From: TMP-7 sp038212445
GTDB taxonomy: Bacteria > Acidobacteriota > Terriglobia > Bryobacterales > Bryobacteraceae
NCBI GenBank assembly: GCA_038212445.1
Contig: JBBQUM010000031.1
Span: 1 to 64,000, forward strand
Reading direction: 5' to 3'
DNA: 64,000 bases
A program made the translations under genes and the position numbers. This document shows positions 35,284 to 43,913 of this stretch, in pieces (the first letter of the stretch is position 1; each line of letters begins with the position of its first letter). Below the pieces are notes generated by a model, which saw nothing but the letters and a program-made list of their open reading frames with translations, was not told the origin of the DNA and did not search any database.

Positions 35284-36728
35284 CAGCTCTCCAGCGCGAT
35301 CTCCTGGGTTCCGTATTCCTTGAGTTTGTTGAACAGAGTCTTGAGACTGATGCCCAGAATCTCCGCCGCGCGGGTCTTATTATTCTTCGTGTGCTTCAGC
35401 GTCATCATGATCAACGCCTTCTCGGCTTCGTCCACTGTCGTGCCAACCGGCAGGCGGACGCCATCCGGATCGTTCACCGGGGCTAGCGTGCGAGCACCCA
35501 CCGCCACCCCAAAATCATGGGGAAGATGATGCGGCGTGATCGTGCCCTCGCCGGCGATGATCACAGCGCGTTCGAGAATGTTTCGCAATTCACGCACGTT
35601 CCCGGGCCAGTTGTGACGCGCCAGAATCTTGATCACTTCGGGTTCGGCTTCCGTTACGCGGCAGCCGTGCTTCTTGTTCATTAACCCGATCAACGCTCCA
35701 ACCAGCAGCGGCAGGTCATCTTCGCGATTCCGCAGCGGAGGCAGGTCAATCCGGAAAACGTTCAGCCGGTAGAACAGATCCTCGCGAAGTTCACCCTTCT
35801 GCAGCGCTTCCTCGAGATTTTTGTTCGTGGACGCGACAATGCGTACGTCCACTGCGATCTCGCTCTTGCCGCCCAGACGCCTGACTCGCGAATCCTCCAG
35901 CACGCGCAGCAGCTTCGCCTGCGTGCCTACCGGCATCTCAGCTAGTTCATCGAGCAGCAATGTCCCATGCTGAGCCAGTTCAAAGCAGCCGGCCCGGCGC
36001 TCCACCGCTCCTGTAAACGCACCCTTCTCGTGCCCGAAGAGTTCGCTTTCCATCAGCGTCTCCGGCATCGCCGCGCAATTTATGGCAACGAATGGACCGC
36101 CACGGCGCGGGCTCAGATGATGAATCGCGCGCGCTACCAACTCCTTGCCCGTTCCGCTCTCTCCCCCAATCAACACCGCCGCTTTACTCGGCGCAACCTG
36201 CCGGATGAGCGAGAAGACCTGCTGCATCTGCGGTGACGATCCCACTAAGTCCACCAGCACGCCCTGATAGGTGAGCTGACGCTGTAGCCGCTCCGTCTCT
36301 TCCGCCAGCCGGCTCTGGGATGCGGCGCGCTCCAGTAGCAGGCGAAGAGCACTAGGCTGAATCGGCTTTTCGAGAAACCAGAACGCTCCCAAATCGTGCA
36401 TCGTCTGCACTGCGGTTTCGATATTGGCGAACGCGGTGAGAACGATCGCTGGTGGATATGAACCGCCGCTGGTGATGCGTTTGAGCAACTCAAAGCCGTC
36501 CATGCGCGGCATCCTCAGGTCGGTCACCAGAACGTGGATCTGCCCCGCAGCCAGTTTGTCTAGAGCCTCCTGGCCGTCCGATGCCGTTTCGACACCGAAA
36601 CCCCATGAGGCCACCATACTGGCAAGTCCTGTGCGTTGATACTCTTCGTCGTCAACGATCAAGACACGAGTGGTGGGCGCTGCTGCCGCATTACGATCCA
36701 TTGCAGACATTGTACTTGAATGGCTCAT
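35283..36728 (-). CDS. sigma-54-dependent response regulator (NtrC family)
   Basis: A 481-residue regulator with three domains. The receiver has the phospho-Asp in VLVTDLRMPRMDG, and the AAA+ domain has Walker A GGESGTGKELVARA and the GAFTGA loop (KGAFTGAVE) that contacts sigma-54. The C-terminal Fis-type helix-turn-helix is KNNKTRAAEILGISLKTLFNKL. All elements for activating RpoN promoters are present. It is the first gene of a three-gene run with the kinase and the lipoprotein. I looked for -24/-12 promoters of its regulon in the window and found none I would trust. Confidence 0.92.
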   Translation of the reverse strand: MSHSSTMSAMDRNAAAAPTTRVLIVDDEEYQRTGLASMVASWGFGVETASDGQEALDKLAAGQIHVLVTDLRMPRMDGFELLKRITSGGSYPPAIVLTAFANIETAVQTMHDLGAFWFLEKPIQPSALRLLLERAASQSRLAEETERLQRQLTYQGVLVDLVGSSPQMQQVFSLIRQVAPSKAAVLIGGESGTGKELVARAIHHLSPRRGGPFVAINCAAMPETLMESELFGHEKGAFTGAVERRAGCFELAQHGTLLLDELAEMPVGTQAKLLRVLEDSRVRRLGGKSEIAVDVRIVASTNKNLEEALQKGELREDLFYRLNVFRIDLPPLRNREDDLPLLVGALIGLMNKKHGCRVTEAEPEVIKILARHNWPGNVRELRNILERAVIIAGEGTITPHHLPHDFGVAVGARTLAPVNDPDGVRLPVGTTVDEAEKALIMMTLKHTKNNKTRAAEILGISLKTLFNKLKEYGTQEIALES

Positions 36729-36809
36729 TGAGTCTGTTTGTCCCGGTGAGAACCGGGGCCTTAATTAGAACAGACGTGCTGAGATTGGTAAATATTTCAC
36801 TATTTTGCG

Positions 36810-37697
36810 TCAGCGCAGCCACGCGCCTTCAGGCGATGGACTTCTCCTGATTGGCAGCGGAGAGCGAATCTGCTCTGGATCCAACCAGCGGCGGATCGCC
36901 GGCAGGGCAGCTTCGGCAGCCCTCTCGCCCGCCTCAATCAATTGCTTCGAACTCAGAAAGCCGTCCCACCCGATCGCGCCGACTTCAGGCGAAATCACCA
37001 GGTTGGAATGGGCTCGCCAATCCTGCTCGCTACGCGTGCACATCACCTGAAAACTGCGGTTCACCACCGACAGCATATTGTCCGCGTCAAACTGTTCCGC
37101 ATTCGGCAGCACTACCGACAACACATGCGTCGCCCCCATCTCACGCAGTGGCCGCGCCGGCACTTCCATGCTTACCATCCCATCCACCAAACAGCGCCCG
37201 CTATCACAAATTGGCAGGAATAGCCCGGGGTACGAGCAGCTTGCGCGAATGGGGACCACCACATCGCCTCGACCCTTGAAAACCACGGCTTTGCCGCTCA
37301 CCAGGTCACTGGCCACCACCGCCAGTGGAATCCGCATATCCTCGAAGCGGTTCTGCTTCAGCAAACGCGCTAGAAACGTCGTCATGCGTTCACTTCCGGC
37401 AAGCCCCAGGCGGTTCACCGTCCACTTTGCGACATCCTTGAACCGCATGGTGCGAGCCACCGCCTCAATCTCGTCGGGACTCGCCCCGCTGGCATAAGCC
37501 GCCGCAACCATCGAGCCCGCGCTGACGCCGCCGATAAGATCAACCGCGATCCCGGCGCGCTCCAACACACGGAGCACTCCCACGTGGGCAATCCCGCGTG
37601 CGAAGCCTCCGCCTAACGCCAATCCCAGGCGCGGCTTAGACCCCAGTCCTGAGACTGAATTTCGAATCCACCGCTGTGCCGAATCCATCCAAGTCAT
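36810..37697 (-). CDS. patatin-like phospholipase (RssA-like)
   Basis: A 295-residue lipid acyl hydrolase. The oxyanion motif GGGFARG (residues 29-35), the nucleophile in GGVSAGS (Ser 59) and the catalytic Asp in VDGMVSM (Asp 172) are intact. There is no clear signal peptide or membrane anchor, so it is probably cytoplasmic. These proteins hydrolyse phospholipids or other acyl lipids. It lies 82 bases upstream of the NtrC-type regulator on the same strand, divergent from the PIG-L gene. Confidence 0.86.
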   Translation of the reverse strand: MTWMDSAQRWIRNSVSGLGSKPRLGLALGGGFARGIAHVGVLRVLERAGIAVDLIGGVSAGSMVAAAYASGASPDEIEAVARTMRFKDVAKWTVNRLGLAGSERMTTFLARLLKQNRFEDMRIPLAVVASDLVSGKAVVFKGRGDVVVPIRASCSYPGLFLPICDSGRCLVDGMVSMEVPARPLREMGATHVLSVVLPNAEQFDADNMLSVVNRSFQVMCTRSEQDWRAHSNLVISPEVGAIGWDGFLSSKQLIEAGERAAEAALPAIRRWLDPEQIRSPLPIRRSPSPEGAWLR

Positions 37698-37770
37698 GCA
37701 GGACCCCCAGAGTTCTCCTAATATGAGAAGACAGCCCGCCGGGCTTTTATTCCGCCCCTAACTGAATCAG

Positions 37771-40341
37771 ATGACGAGCAAGCAACGTACCAAGTTCCTT
37801 AGACCACTGTTTTCGCTAGCGCTTCTGCTCGCCCCAGGCTTGCTTTTTGGCCAGCGCGACCTGTCGGGAGCCGCCGAAATCAAGCTCGGCCTAGACCGTT
37901 TGAACACGGTAGGATCCGTGCTCATGATCGCCGCCCATCCGGACGACGAAAACACTGCTGTACTTGCCTATTTCGCACGCGGACGCCACGTCGACACCGC
38001 CTATTTGTCGCTCACGCGCGGCGAAGGCGGACAGAATCTGATCGGTTCAGAACAGGGCGACAAGCTCGGAATTATCCGCACTCAGGAATTGCTGGCGGCG
38101 CGGCGAATCGACGGGGCGCAACAATTTTTTAGCCGCGCAATTGATTTCGGTTTTACCAAGACCCCGGAAGAAACGTTACAGAAGTGGGGACGTGAACGGA
38201 TTCTGTCGGATGTCGTCTGGGTGATTCGCAAGTTCAGGCCCGACGTCGTGTTGCTCCGTTTCTCCGGCACCCCCCGCGATGGCCATGGCCAGCATCAGAC
38301 CTCGGCAATCCTCGGCAAGGAAGCGTTCACCGCCGCCGCTGACCCTACCCGCTTCCCCGAACAGCTCAAATGGGTGAAGCCGTGGCAGGCGCGCCGGCTG
38401 CTGTGGAACGTGTTCGCCTTCACACGCGAGCAGGAAGCAGAAGCGGCCAAGATCGGTGGACGCATCGGCATCGATACCGGCGACTATGACCCGCTGCTCG
38501 GTCACAGCTATGGCGAAATCGCCGGCATGAGCCGCAGCATGCACCGCAGCCAGGGCATGGGCGCTCTCGAACGCCGTGGCTCGATGAAGCAGCACTTCGC
38601 CGTCATCGCCGGAGAGCCGGCAACAAAGGATCCCTTCGATGGCATCGATCTCACCTGGAACCGTCTCCCCGGCGGCGCCAAAGTCGCAACGCTGATCTCT
38701 CGCGCTACCCGGGAATTTCAGCCGGAACATCCGGAACGCTCCATCGCTCCGCTACTCGAAGCGCGCCCCCTCGTCGCCGCCATCGACGATCCCTACGCCC
38801 GCGCCAAACTGTCCGACCTCGATGAGACCGTCGCGCTCTGCGCCGGACTGTGGGTGGATGCGGTAGCGGAACGCGCCATCGCCACCCCCGGCAGCACCTT
38901 GAAAATCACGCTCACGGCGATCGCGCGTGCGCAAGCCGGGATTCAGTTCAAAGGCGTGGTGTGGTCCGGCACCGCCACCTCCAAACCCGCGCCTGTCAAC
39001 GCCGCCGGCATGCCGCTCCCCGACAACGAGCCGGTAACTAAGGAAGCCGCTTGGACATTGGACTCGCGCCAGCCCTACACGCAGCCCTTCTGGCTCGCGC
39101 TGCCCAAACAGGGCGACACCTACGGCGTCGAGGCACAGCAACTCATCGGACTCCCCGAGAATCCTCCGCTTCTCCAGGCGCGCTTTACCTTCGCCCTGCC
39201 CGGCGGAATTATCGAAATCGCCCGGACCGTCGACAATCGCTTCGTTGACCGCGTTCGCGGTGAATTGCGCCGCCCGCTTGCCGTGGTTCCTCCGGTCGCG
39301 CTCAACGCCCCCGAGACCGCCATTGTGTTTCCCAATGATCAGCCCAAGCGCATTGAGATCCCCGTCAAAGCGACCCTCGACAAGCAATCAGGATCGGTGC
39401 GTCTGGTCGCGCCCGAGGGATGGCTTGTTACGCCAGCATCGCAGAAGTTCGTCCTCGGCCCCGGTGAGCAAACCGTCGCCGCCTTCGACGTTACTCCCCC
39501 GGCGGCCCAATCCGTCCTGCGCCTGCACGCTATCGCCGACATGCAGGACGGCGGCGAAGTGCATTCCGGCGTGGACGTCATCGACTACACCCACATCCCC
39601 CCGCAAACCCTGTTCCCCAGTGCCGACCCTCAAGTGGTCCACGCCAATATACGCACGCTCGCGCACCGCATTGGCTATGTGATGGGCGCAGGCGACGAAG
39701 TGCCGCAGGCACTCAAGCAGATTGGCTGCGACGTGACGCTGCTCTCCGAAGAGGATGTCGCGCGCGGCGATCTGTCGCGCTTCGACGCCGTGGTAACCGG
39801 CGTCCGCGCCTGGAACACTCGCGCCGACCTCAAGGCCAACCGCCAGCGCTTTTTCGAGTACGTGTCCAACGGCGGCACCATGATCGTCCAATACAACGTG
39901 CGCGAGGGCGGCTTCCAGGGCGGCGATCCCAAGTCGCTCGAGATCATCGGACCTTACCCCATCAAGGTCTCCACCGATCGCGTCACAGTGGAGGACGCGC
40001 CTGTGACTTTCCCCAATGCCGCCAGCCCCTTCCTGGAATATCCAAACCGGCTGAAGCCCGAGGACTTCGCCGGCTGGGTGCAGGAACGCGGCCTCTACTT
40101 CGCCAACGAGTGGGACCCACACTACCAGTCGTTGCTCGAGACGCACGATCCCGGTGAGAAGGCTATGCTCGGCGGCACTCTCTACACGCCCTACGGCAAG
40201 GGCGCTTATATCTTCACTGCCTATTCCTGGTTCCGCCAGTTGCCCGCGGGCGTGCCGGGCGCTTACCGCATCTTTGCCAATTTCCTCAGCGCCGGCAAGG
40301 TGCTCGCGGAGGGCCGCGGTGGCGCAAGCGCAAAGCCCTAA
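37771..40341 (+). CDS. exported PIG-L/LmbE deacetylase with long C-terminal extension (ThuA-like)
   Basis: An 856-residue exported protein. The signal peptide ends at about residue 28 (LLFGQ). The PIG-L domain has the zinc motif AHPDDE (residues 55-60) and H172/H175 in DGHGQH, as in enzymes that remove acetyl groups from N-acetylglucosamine-type substrates. The middle consists of beta domains. The C-terminal about 250 residues (FDAVVTGVRAWNTRADLKANRQ, FFEYVSNGGTMIVQYN) resemble glutamine-amidotransferase/ThuA-like folds. The small membrane protein and symporter downstream suggest that the product is taken up (inference). Confidence 0.82.
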   Translation: MTSKQRTKFLRPLFSLALLLAPGLLFGQRDLSGAAEIKLGLDRLNTVGSVLMIAAHPDDENTAVLAYFARGRHVDTAYLSLTRGEGGQNLIGSEQGDKLGIIRTQELLAARRIDGAQQFFSRAIDFGFTKTPEETLQKWGRERILSDVVWVIRKFRPDVVLLRFSGTPRDGHGQHQTSAILGKEAFTAAADPTRFPEQLKWVKPWQARRLLWNVFAFTREQEAEAAKIGGRIGIDTGDYDPLLGHSYGEIAGMSRSMHRSQGMGALERRGSMKQHFAVIAGEPATKDPFDGIDLTWNRLPGGAKVATLISRATREFQPEHPERSIAPLLEARPLVAAIDDPYARAKLSDLDETVALCAGLWVDAVAERAIATPGSTLKITLTAIARAQAGIQFKGVVWSGTATSKPAPVNAAGMPLPDNEPVTKEAAWTLDSRQPYTQPFWLALPKQGDTYGVEAQQLIGLPENPPLLQARFTFALPGGIIEIARTVDNRFVDRVRGELRRPLAVVPPVALNAPETAIVFPNDQPKRIEIPVKATLDKQSGSVRLVAPEGWLVTPASQKFVLGPGEQTVAAFDVTPPAAQSVLRLHAIADMQDGGEVHSGVDVIDYTHIPPQTLFPSADPQVVHANIRTLAHRIGYVMGAGDEVPQALKQIGCDVTLLSEEDVARGDLSRFDAVVTGVRAWNTRADLKANRQRFFEYVSNGGTMIVQYNVREGGFQGGDPKSLEIIGPYPIKVSTDRVTVEDAPVTFPNAASPFLEYPNRLKPEDFAGWVQERGLYFANEWDPHYQSLLETHDPGEKAMLGGTLYTPYGKGAYIFTAYSWFRQLPAGVPGAYRIFANFLSAGKVLAEGRGGASAKP

Positions 40342-40477
40342 AGAGAATCTGAAGGAAGTCATCGACGAGCCGCCTCCGTTCCTCGGACGCTGGACGCGCG
40401 TGTACGCCCTCGTCCTCGTCTGGCTCGCTACGCTGATCCTGCTCTTCTATCTGTTTTCGCGGGCGTTCGCCGCATGA
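40319..40477 (+). CDS. 52-residue membrane protein between the deacetylase and the symporter
   Basis: A 52-residue frame with a GTG start. GGAGGG (40308-40313) is five bases before it, which is a perfect ribosome site inside the end of the deacetylase gene. The first 25 residues are polar (with a DEPPPFLGRW segment), and the rest is one hydrophobic helix (ALVLVWLATLILLFYLFSRAF). It overlaps the deacetylase by 23 bases and the symporter start as ATGA, so translation is coupled on both sides. Small single-helix proteins next to SSS transporters are often accessory subunits (inference). I do not know a family name. Confidence 0.7.
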   Translation: MAQAQSPKENLKEVIDEPPPFLGRWTRVYALVLVWLATLILLFYLFSRAFAA

Positions 40478-42132
40478 GACCGCTCGATTGGGTCGTCCTG
40501 GTTTGCTGGTTGGTCGCGATTGTTTCCTACGGCCTCTACCGCGGCCGCGGCTCCACCACCATCGACAACTACCTGCTGGCCGGCAAGACCATGCCCTGGT
40601 ACGCCATGGGACTGTCGATCATGGCCACCCAGGCCAGTGCCGTAACCTTCATCTCCACCACCGGACAGGCCTACGTCGATGGCATGCGCTTCGTCCAGTT
40701 CTACTTCGGCTTACCCGTGGCGATGGTGATCCTCTCGGCGACTGCCGTTCCCATCTTTCACCGCGCCCGAGTCTATACCGCGTATGAATATCTCGAACAA
40801 CGGTTCGACGCGAGAACCCGAGCGCTCGTCAGCGGCATTTTCCTCATCCAACGCGGACTCGCCGCCGGCATCTCGCTCTACGCTCCCGCTGTTGTCCTGT
40901 CCGTAATCCTAGGCTGGCCCGACCGGCTGACGACGGTCCTCATGGGAAGCCTTGTCGTGCTCTACACCACGCTCGGCGGTATAAAAGCCGTCACCTGGGC
41001 CGACGTTCAGCAAATGACCGTGATCTTCGCCGCGCTCGTGCTCGCTCTGGGAGTCGCCATCTGGAGCCTTCCCGCCGAAGTGGGGTTCCATGGCGCGCTC
41101 GCTGTTGCCGGAGCCGCTGGACGCCTCAATGCAGTTGACCTGCACTTTGATCCCAACAATCGGTACAACCTCTGGAGCGGTCTCATCGGCGGCATGTTCC
41201 TCGCACTCGCTTACTTCGGCACAGACCAGAGCCAGGTCCAACGCTACCTTACCGGCAAATCCATCGGCCAAAGCCGCCTCAGCCTGCTATTCAATGCCAT
41301 GGCAAAAATCCCCATGCAGTTTTTCATTCTGTTTATCGGGGCCATGGTTTTCGCGCTCTTCACCTTCGTGAAACCGCCGGTGCTGTTTCAACCGGTGGTA
41401 CTGCAACACGCCCGGACACAGGCAGGGTTCAAGGATATCGAAGCGCGCTACGACGCCGCGTTCGAAAAAAGAAAAGCGGCCGCCACCGCGCTCATTGCCA
41501 GTGGGGAGCGGTCAGCCTACCGCGATGCCCAGAGCGAGTTCGAAGTGGTGCGCAAGGATGCCGCTAAATTCGTCGAGAAGCAGACAGGCCTCCCGTTTAA
41601 CGACACCAACTACGTGTTCCTGTCCTTCGTCACTCACTACCTTCCAGTCGGCATCGTCGGCCTCGTGATTGCGGTCATCTTCTCGGCCGCCATGTCCTCC
41701 ATCTCTGGCGAGATCAACTCGCTTGCCACCGTCAGCGTCATCGACGTCTACCGGCGGTACGTCAAAGTGGAGGCGAGCGACCGGCATTACCTATGGGCTT
41801 CCCGACTGGCAACGGCTTTCTGGGGCATTTACGCCGTCGTCTTTGCCAGCTATGGAGGCTCCGGCTTCGGCGCGCTCATTGAAGCCGTCAATGTCATCGG
41901 CTCACTGTTCTACCCCGGCATGCTGGGCGTCTTCGTGCTGGCCTTCTTCTTCAAACGCGTCGGCGCCAGCGCTGCATTCTATGGGGTGATCGGCTGCGAG
42001 ATCGTGATCTTCGCACTCTTCAAATTCACATCCATTGCCTATCTCTGGTACAACGTCATCGGCGCCCTGGTCGTCATCGCCATCGGCCTGTTGATCTCGC
42101 TGTTCCAACCAAAACTGACACAGGCCGCTTGA
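40474..42132 (+). CDS. sodium:solute symporter (SSS family)
   Basis: A 552-residue transporter with about 13 membrane helices. The N-terminal FWGRxS-like region (DNYLLAGKTMPWYAMGLSIMATQASAVTFISTTG) and later segments are typical of the SSS family (sugar/proline/sialic-acid type). A long hydrophilic insert of about 60 residues (around 320-380, with two helical stretches rich in Lys, Glu and Ala) lies between membrane helices. The start overlaps the small membrane protein stop as ATGA. The substrate is unknown; the neighbours suggest a sugar or aminosugar. Confidence 0.88.
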   Translation: MRPLDWVVLVCWLVAIVSYGLYRGRGSTTIDNYLLAGKTMPWYAMGLSIMATQASAVTFISTTGQAYVDGMRFVQFYFGLPVAMVILSATAVPIFHRARVYTAYEYLEQRFDARTRALVSGIFLIQRGLAAGISLYAPAVVLSVILGWPDRLTTVLMGSLVVLYTTLGGIKAVTWADVQQMTVIFAALVLALGVAIWSLPAEVGFHGALAVAGAAGRLNAVDLHFDPNNRYNLWSGLIGGMFLALAYFGTDQSQVQRYLTGKSIGQSRLSLLFNAMAKIPMQFFILFIGAMVFALFTFVKPPVLFQPVVLQHARTQAGFKDIEARYDAAFEKRKAAATALIASGERSAYRDAQSEFEVVRKDAAKFVEKQTGLPFNDTNYVFLSFVTHYLPVGIVGLVIAVIFSAAMSSISGEINSLATVSVIDVYRRYVKVEASDRHYLWASRLATAFWGIYAVVFASYGGSGFGALIEAVNVIGSLFYPGMLGVFVLAFFFKRVGASAAFYGVIGCEIVIFALFKFTSIAYLWYNVIGALVVIAIGLLISLFQPKLTQAA

Positions 42133-42157
42133 TTCTGGCGTCTCAGGACCGGAGCTT

Positions 42158-42952
42158 ATGAAACTCAGCACAGCCGCCGCTCAACAAGGGGAACTATGGG
42201 GCCGGGGTGCTCGCGATTGGGTGGCGCTGATGGAACCGGCCTGCGTTCCGCTCTGGACTTCCGCTCTGGCCGCCGCACGCGTCGGCACTGGGACAACTGT
42301 GCTCGACGCAGGCTGCGGCGCCGGCGGCGCATCTGTACTCGCCAGCCAAATGGGTGCCGATCCAAGCGGCATTGACGCCTCTGCCGGCATGATCACAATC
42401 GCGCGTGAGCGGCTTCCACTAGCAGATTTTCGTGTCGGCGACCTCGAGGATCTTCCCTTCCCCAACGCCGCCTTCGACGCGGCGATCGCCGTCAATTCAA
42501 TCCAGTTCACCAACCTGCCACGTCTGGCCCTGCACGAGCTAGGACGGGTGGTGAAACCAGGACAACGCATGGTCGTCGTGGTCTGGGATACGCCCGAGTC
42601 GTCAGATATGGGCGAGGTCTTCAACGCCATACGCAATCTGTTCGATCCGCCTCCGCCAGGGCGCGGCCCCTTTGAGCTTTCAGCCCCAGAAGTACTCGAC
42701 CGGCTATTTGCGTCGGTGGACGGTATACGCCTTGAAGCAGTGCAACCCGTGCTCTGCCCCTTCGAGTACGCCAACCTTGAAACCGCAATTCGGGCGCATA
42801 ACGCCACCGGACCCGCCCAACGCGCCGCTGAATTGTTGGGCGCGGAGCGCGTCGATACAACAGTCCGACAGGTGTATCAGCGATTCATTCAACCCGGCGG
42901 AAAAGTGATATTGCGGAACCGCTTCCTCTCTGCCGTCGGCGTCCGCCTCTAA
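42158..42952 (+). CDS. class I SAM-dependent methyltransferase
   Basis: A 264-residue methyltransferase. The SAM-binding motif I is VLDAGCGAGGAS, and motifs II/III are in RVGDLEDLPFPNAAFDAAIAVN. The C-terminal part has no recognisable substrate domain. GGAG lies a few bases before the ATG. It is 25 bases after the symporter on the same strand and may be transcribed with it, but no link in function is visible. Confidence 0.86.
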   Translation: MKLSTAAAQQGELWGRGARDWVALMEPACVPLWTSALAAARVGTGTTVLDAGCGAGGASVLASQMGADPSGIDASAGMITIARERLPLADFRVGDLEDLPFPNAAFDAAIAVNSIQFTNLPRLALHELGRVVKPGQRMVVVVWDTPESSDMGEVFNAIRNLFDPPPPGRGPFELSAPEVLDRLFASVDGIRLEAVQPVLCPFEYANLETAIRAHNATGPAQRAAELLGAERVDTTVRQVYQRFIQPGGKVILRNRFLSAVGVRL

Positions 42953-43110
42953 CCCGATCCCTATTCCAACCCCTCTGGGAGTAGGCTCGACACACTAACG
43001 ATAGACCCTTGTCCAATCAGGACTTACACGCTCCGGACCGCCAATAATTTCTTACTTTAATTTAAAAAAACTTAGAGACAAACTGCGCCCAATTCGCACT
43101 TCTTAATTTC

Positions 43111-43156
43111 AGACAAATTTATCCGATAACGGCTCACTCAATCTGGAGATTTGTCT
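43111..43156. repeat. inverted repeat upstream of the PEP-CTERM-like gene
   Basis: AGACAAAT at 43111-43118 and ATTTGTCT at 43149-43156 form a perfect 8-base inverted repeat with a 30-base spacer, in an AT-rich gap of 236 bases. It could be a regulator site or chance. Confidence 0.3.
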
Positions 43157-43188
43157 GCCGGGCACTAAATTCTTTGGAGACGAAACAG

Positions 43189-43857
43189 ATGCTACGCCTT
43201 ACCTTTCTGATTGCTCTCATTCTTGTCCTCGCGACGCCCTTTTACGCGACGACACTTACCCAGGCTATTGACCAACCCAACCTTGAAGCGGCGTTGACCA
43301 ATCTTCAATTCATCAATTTCGACCTTACCGAGGGGATCACGCACGACTACACATCCACCGGCTTCAATGCCCTGGGTGCTTCCTTCCTGGATATAGCCGG
43401 GGATGCGAGCGACGACCTGTACCTCACCAACAATGCACTGTTCGCGATGGGCTACGGGAGTGTGCTGGCAACGCCCTTTGGCCAGCCGGACGCACACATG
43501 CAAATCAATTTCGCTACGGCCGTGACTGGTATCGGATTCCTGGCCAGGGGCTGGGATCCGATGACCTTCTCCTTCAGTATTGAGGGCAGCAACGTCGTGG
43601 AGATTGCCCAAATACCGGGACGGACCGGATCCCCGGTCTGGATAGGCGTGGTCTCAGACACACCCTTCACAACGATCAACATCACCAACAAAATAAGCCG
43701 GGGTTTCATTGACAACTTCGAATTCGGTGCGGCCGTTACCGTGGCCGACCCCGCACCAGTCGGAGAAACTCCCGAACTCGCCACCATGCTGATGATCGGC
43801 TTCGGCCTGCTGGCCCTGCCGGCCTGCAAGCGCCTGAACGCTTTCCGCACAGCGTAA
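43189..43857 (+). CDS. exported PEP-CTERM-like protein
   Basis: A 222-residue protein. The signal peptide covers about residues 1-20, and the mature part is beta-rich and Asn/Thr/Asp-rich without Cys. The C-terminus has the tripartite sorting layout of PEP-CTERM proteins: a short motif, a membrane helix (MLMIGFGLLALPA) and a basic end (CKRLNAFR). The motif here reads TPELA, where PEP is the norm. ATG at 43189 is chosen, with TTGGAG nine bases before it. A TTG at 43174 is less likely. An exosortase gene is not in the window. Confidence 0.72.
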   Translation: MLRLTFLIALILVLATPFYATTLTQAIDQPNLEAALTNLQFINFDLTEGITHDYTSTGFNALGASFLDIAGDASDDLYLTNNALFAMGYGSVLATPFGQPDAHMQINFATAVTGIGFLARGWDPMTFSFSIEGSNVVEIAQIPGRTGSPVWIGVVSDTPFTTINITNKISRGFIDNFEFGAAVTVADPAPVGETPELATMLMIGFGLLALPACKRLNAFRTA

Positions 43858-43879
43858 GACGAGCCCGCGGATTCTTCAA

Positions 43880-43912
43880 GGGCAGGCTTTCCCCCGGAGG
43901 CCTGCTCTTTTT
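43880..43912 (+). terminator. rho-independent terminator
   Basis: GGGCAGGC (43880-43887) pairs with GCCTGCTC (43900-43907), with one G-U pair, and is followed by five Ts (43908-43912). It ends the PEP-CTERM-like transcript just before the convergent memo-type gene stop. Confidence 0.75.
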
Positions 43913-43913
43913 C

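Noticed and set aside
37734..37751. Terminator-like GCCCGCCGGGCTTTT between the patatin and PIG-L genes
   Set aside because: The loop would be only three bases on a four-base stem and it lies between divergent genes, where no terminator is needed.
39388..40362. A 324-codon minus-strand frame in the deacetylase
   Set aside because: Antisense shadow of the PIG-L protein, no recognisable domain.
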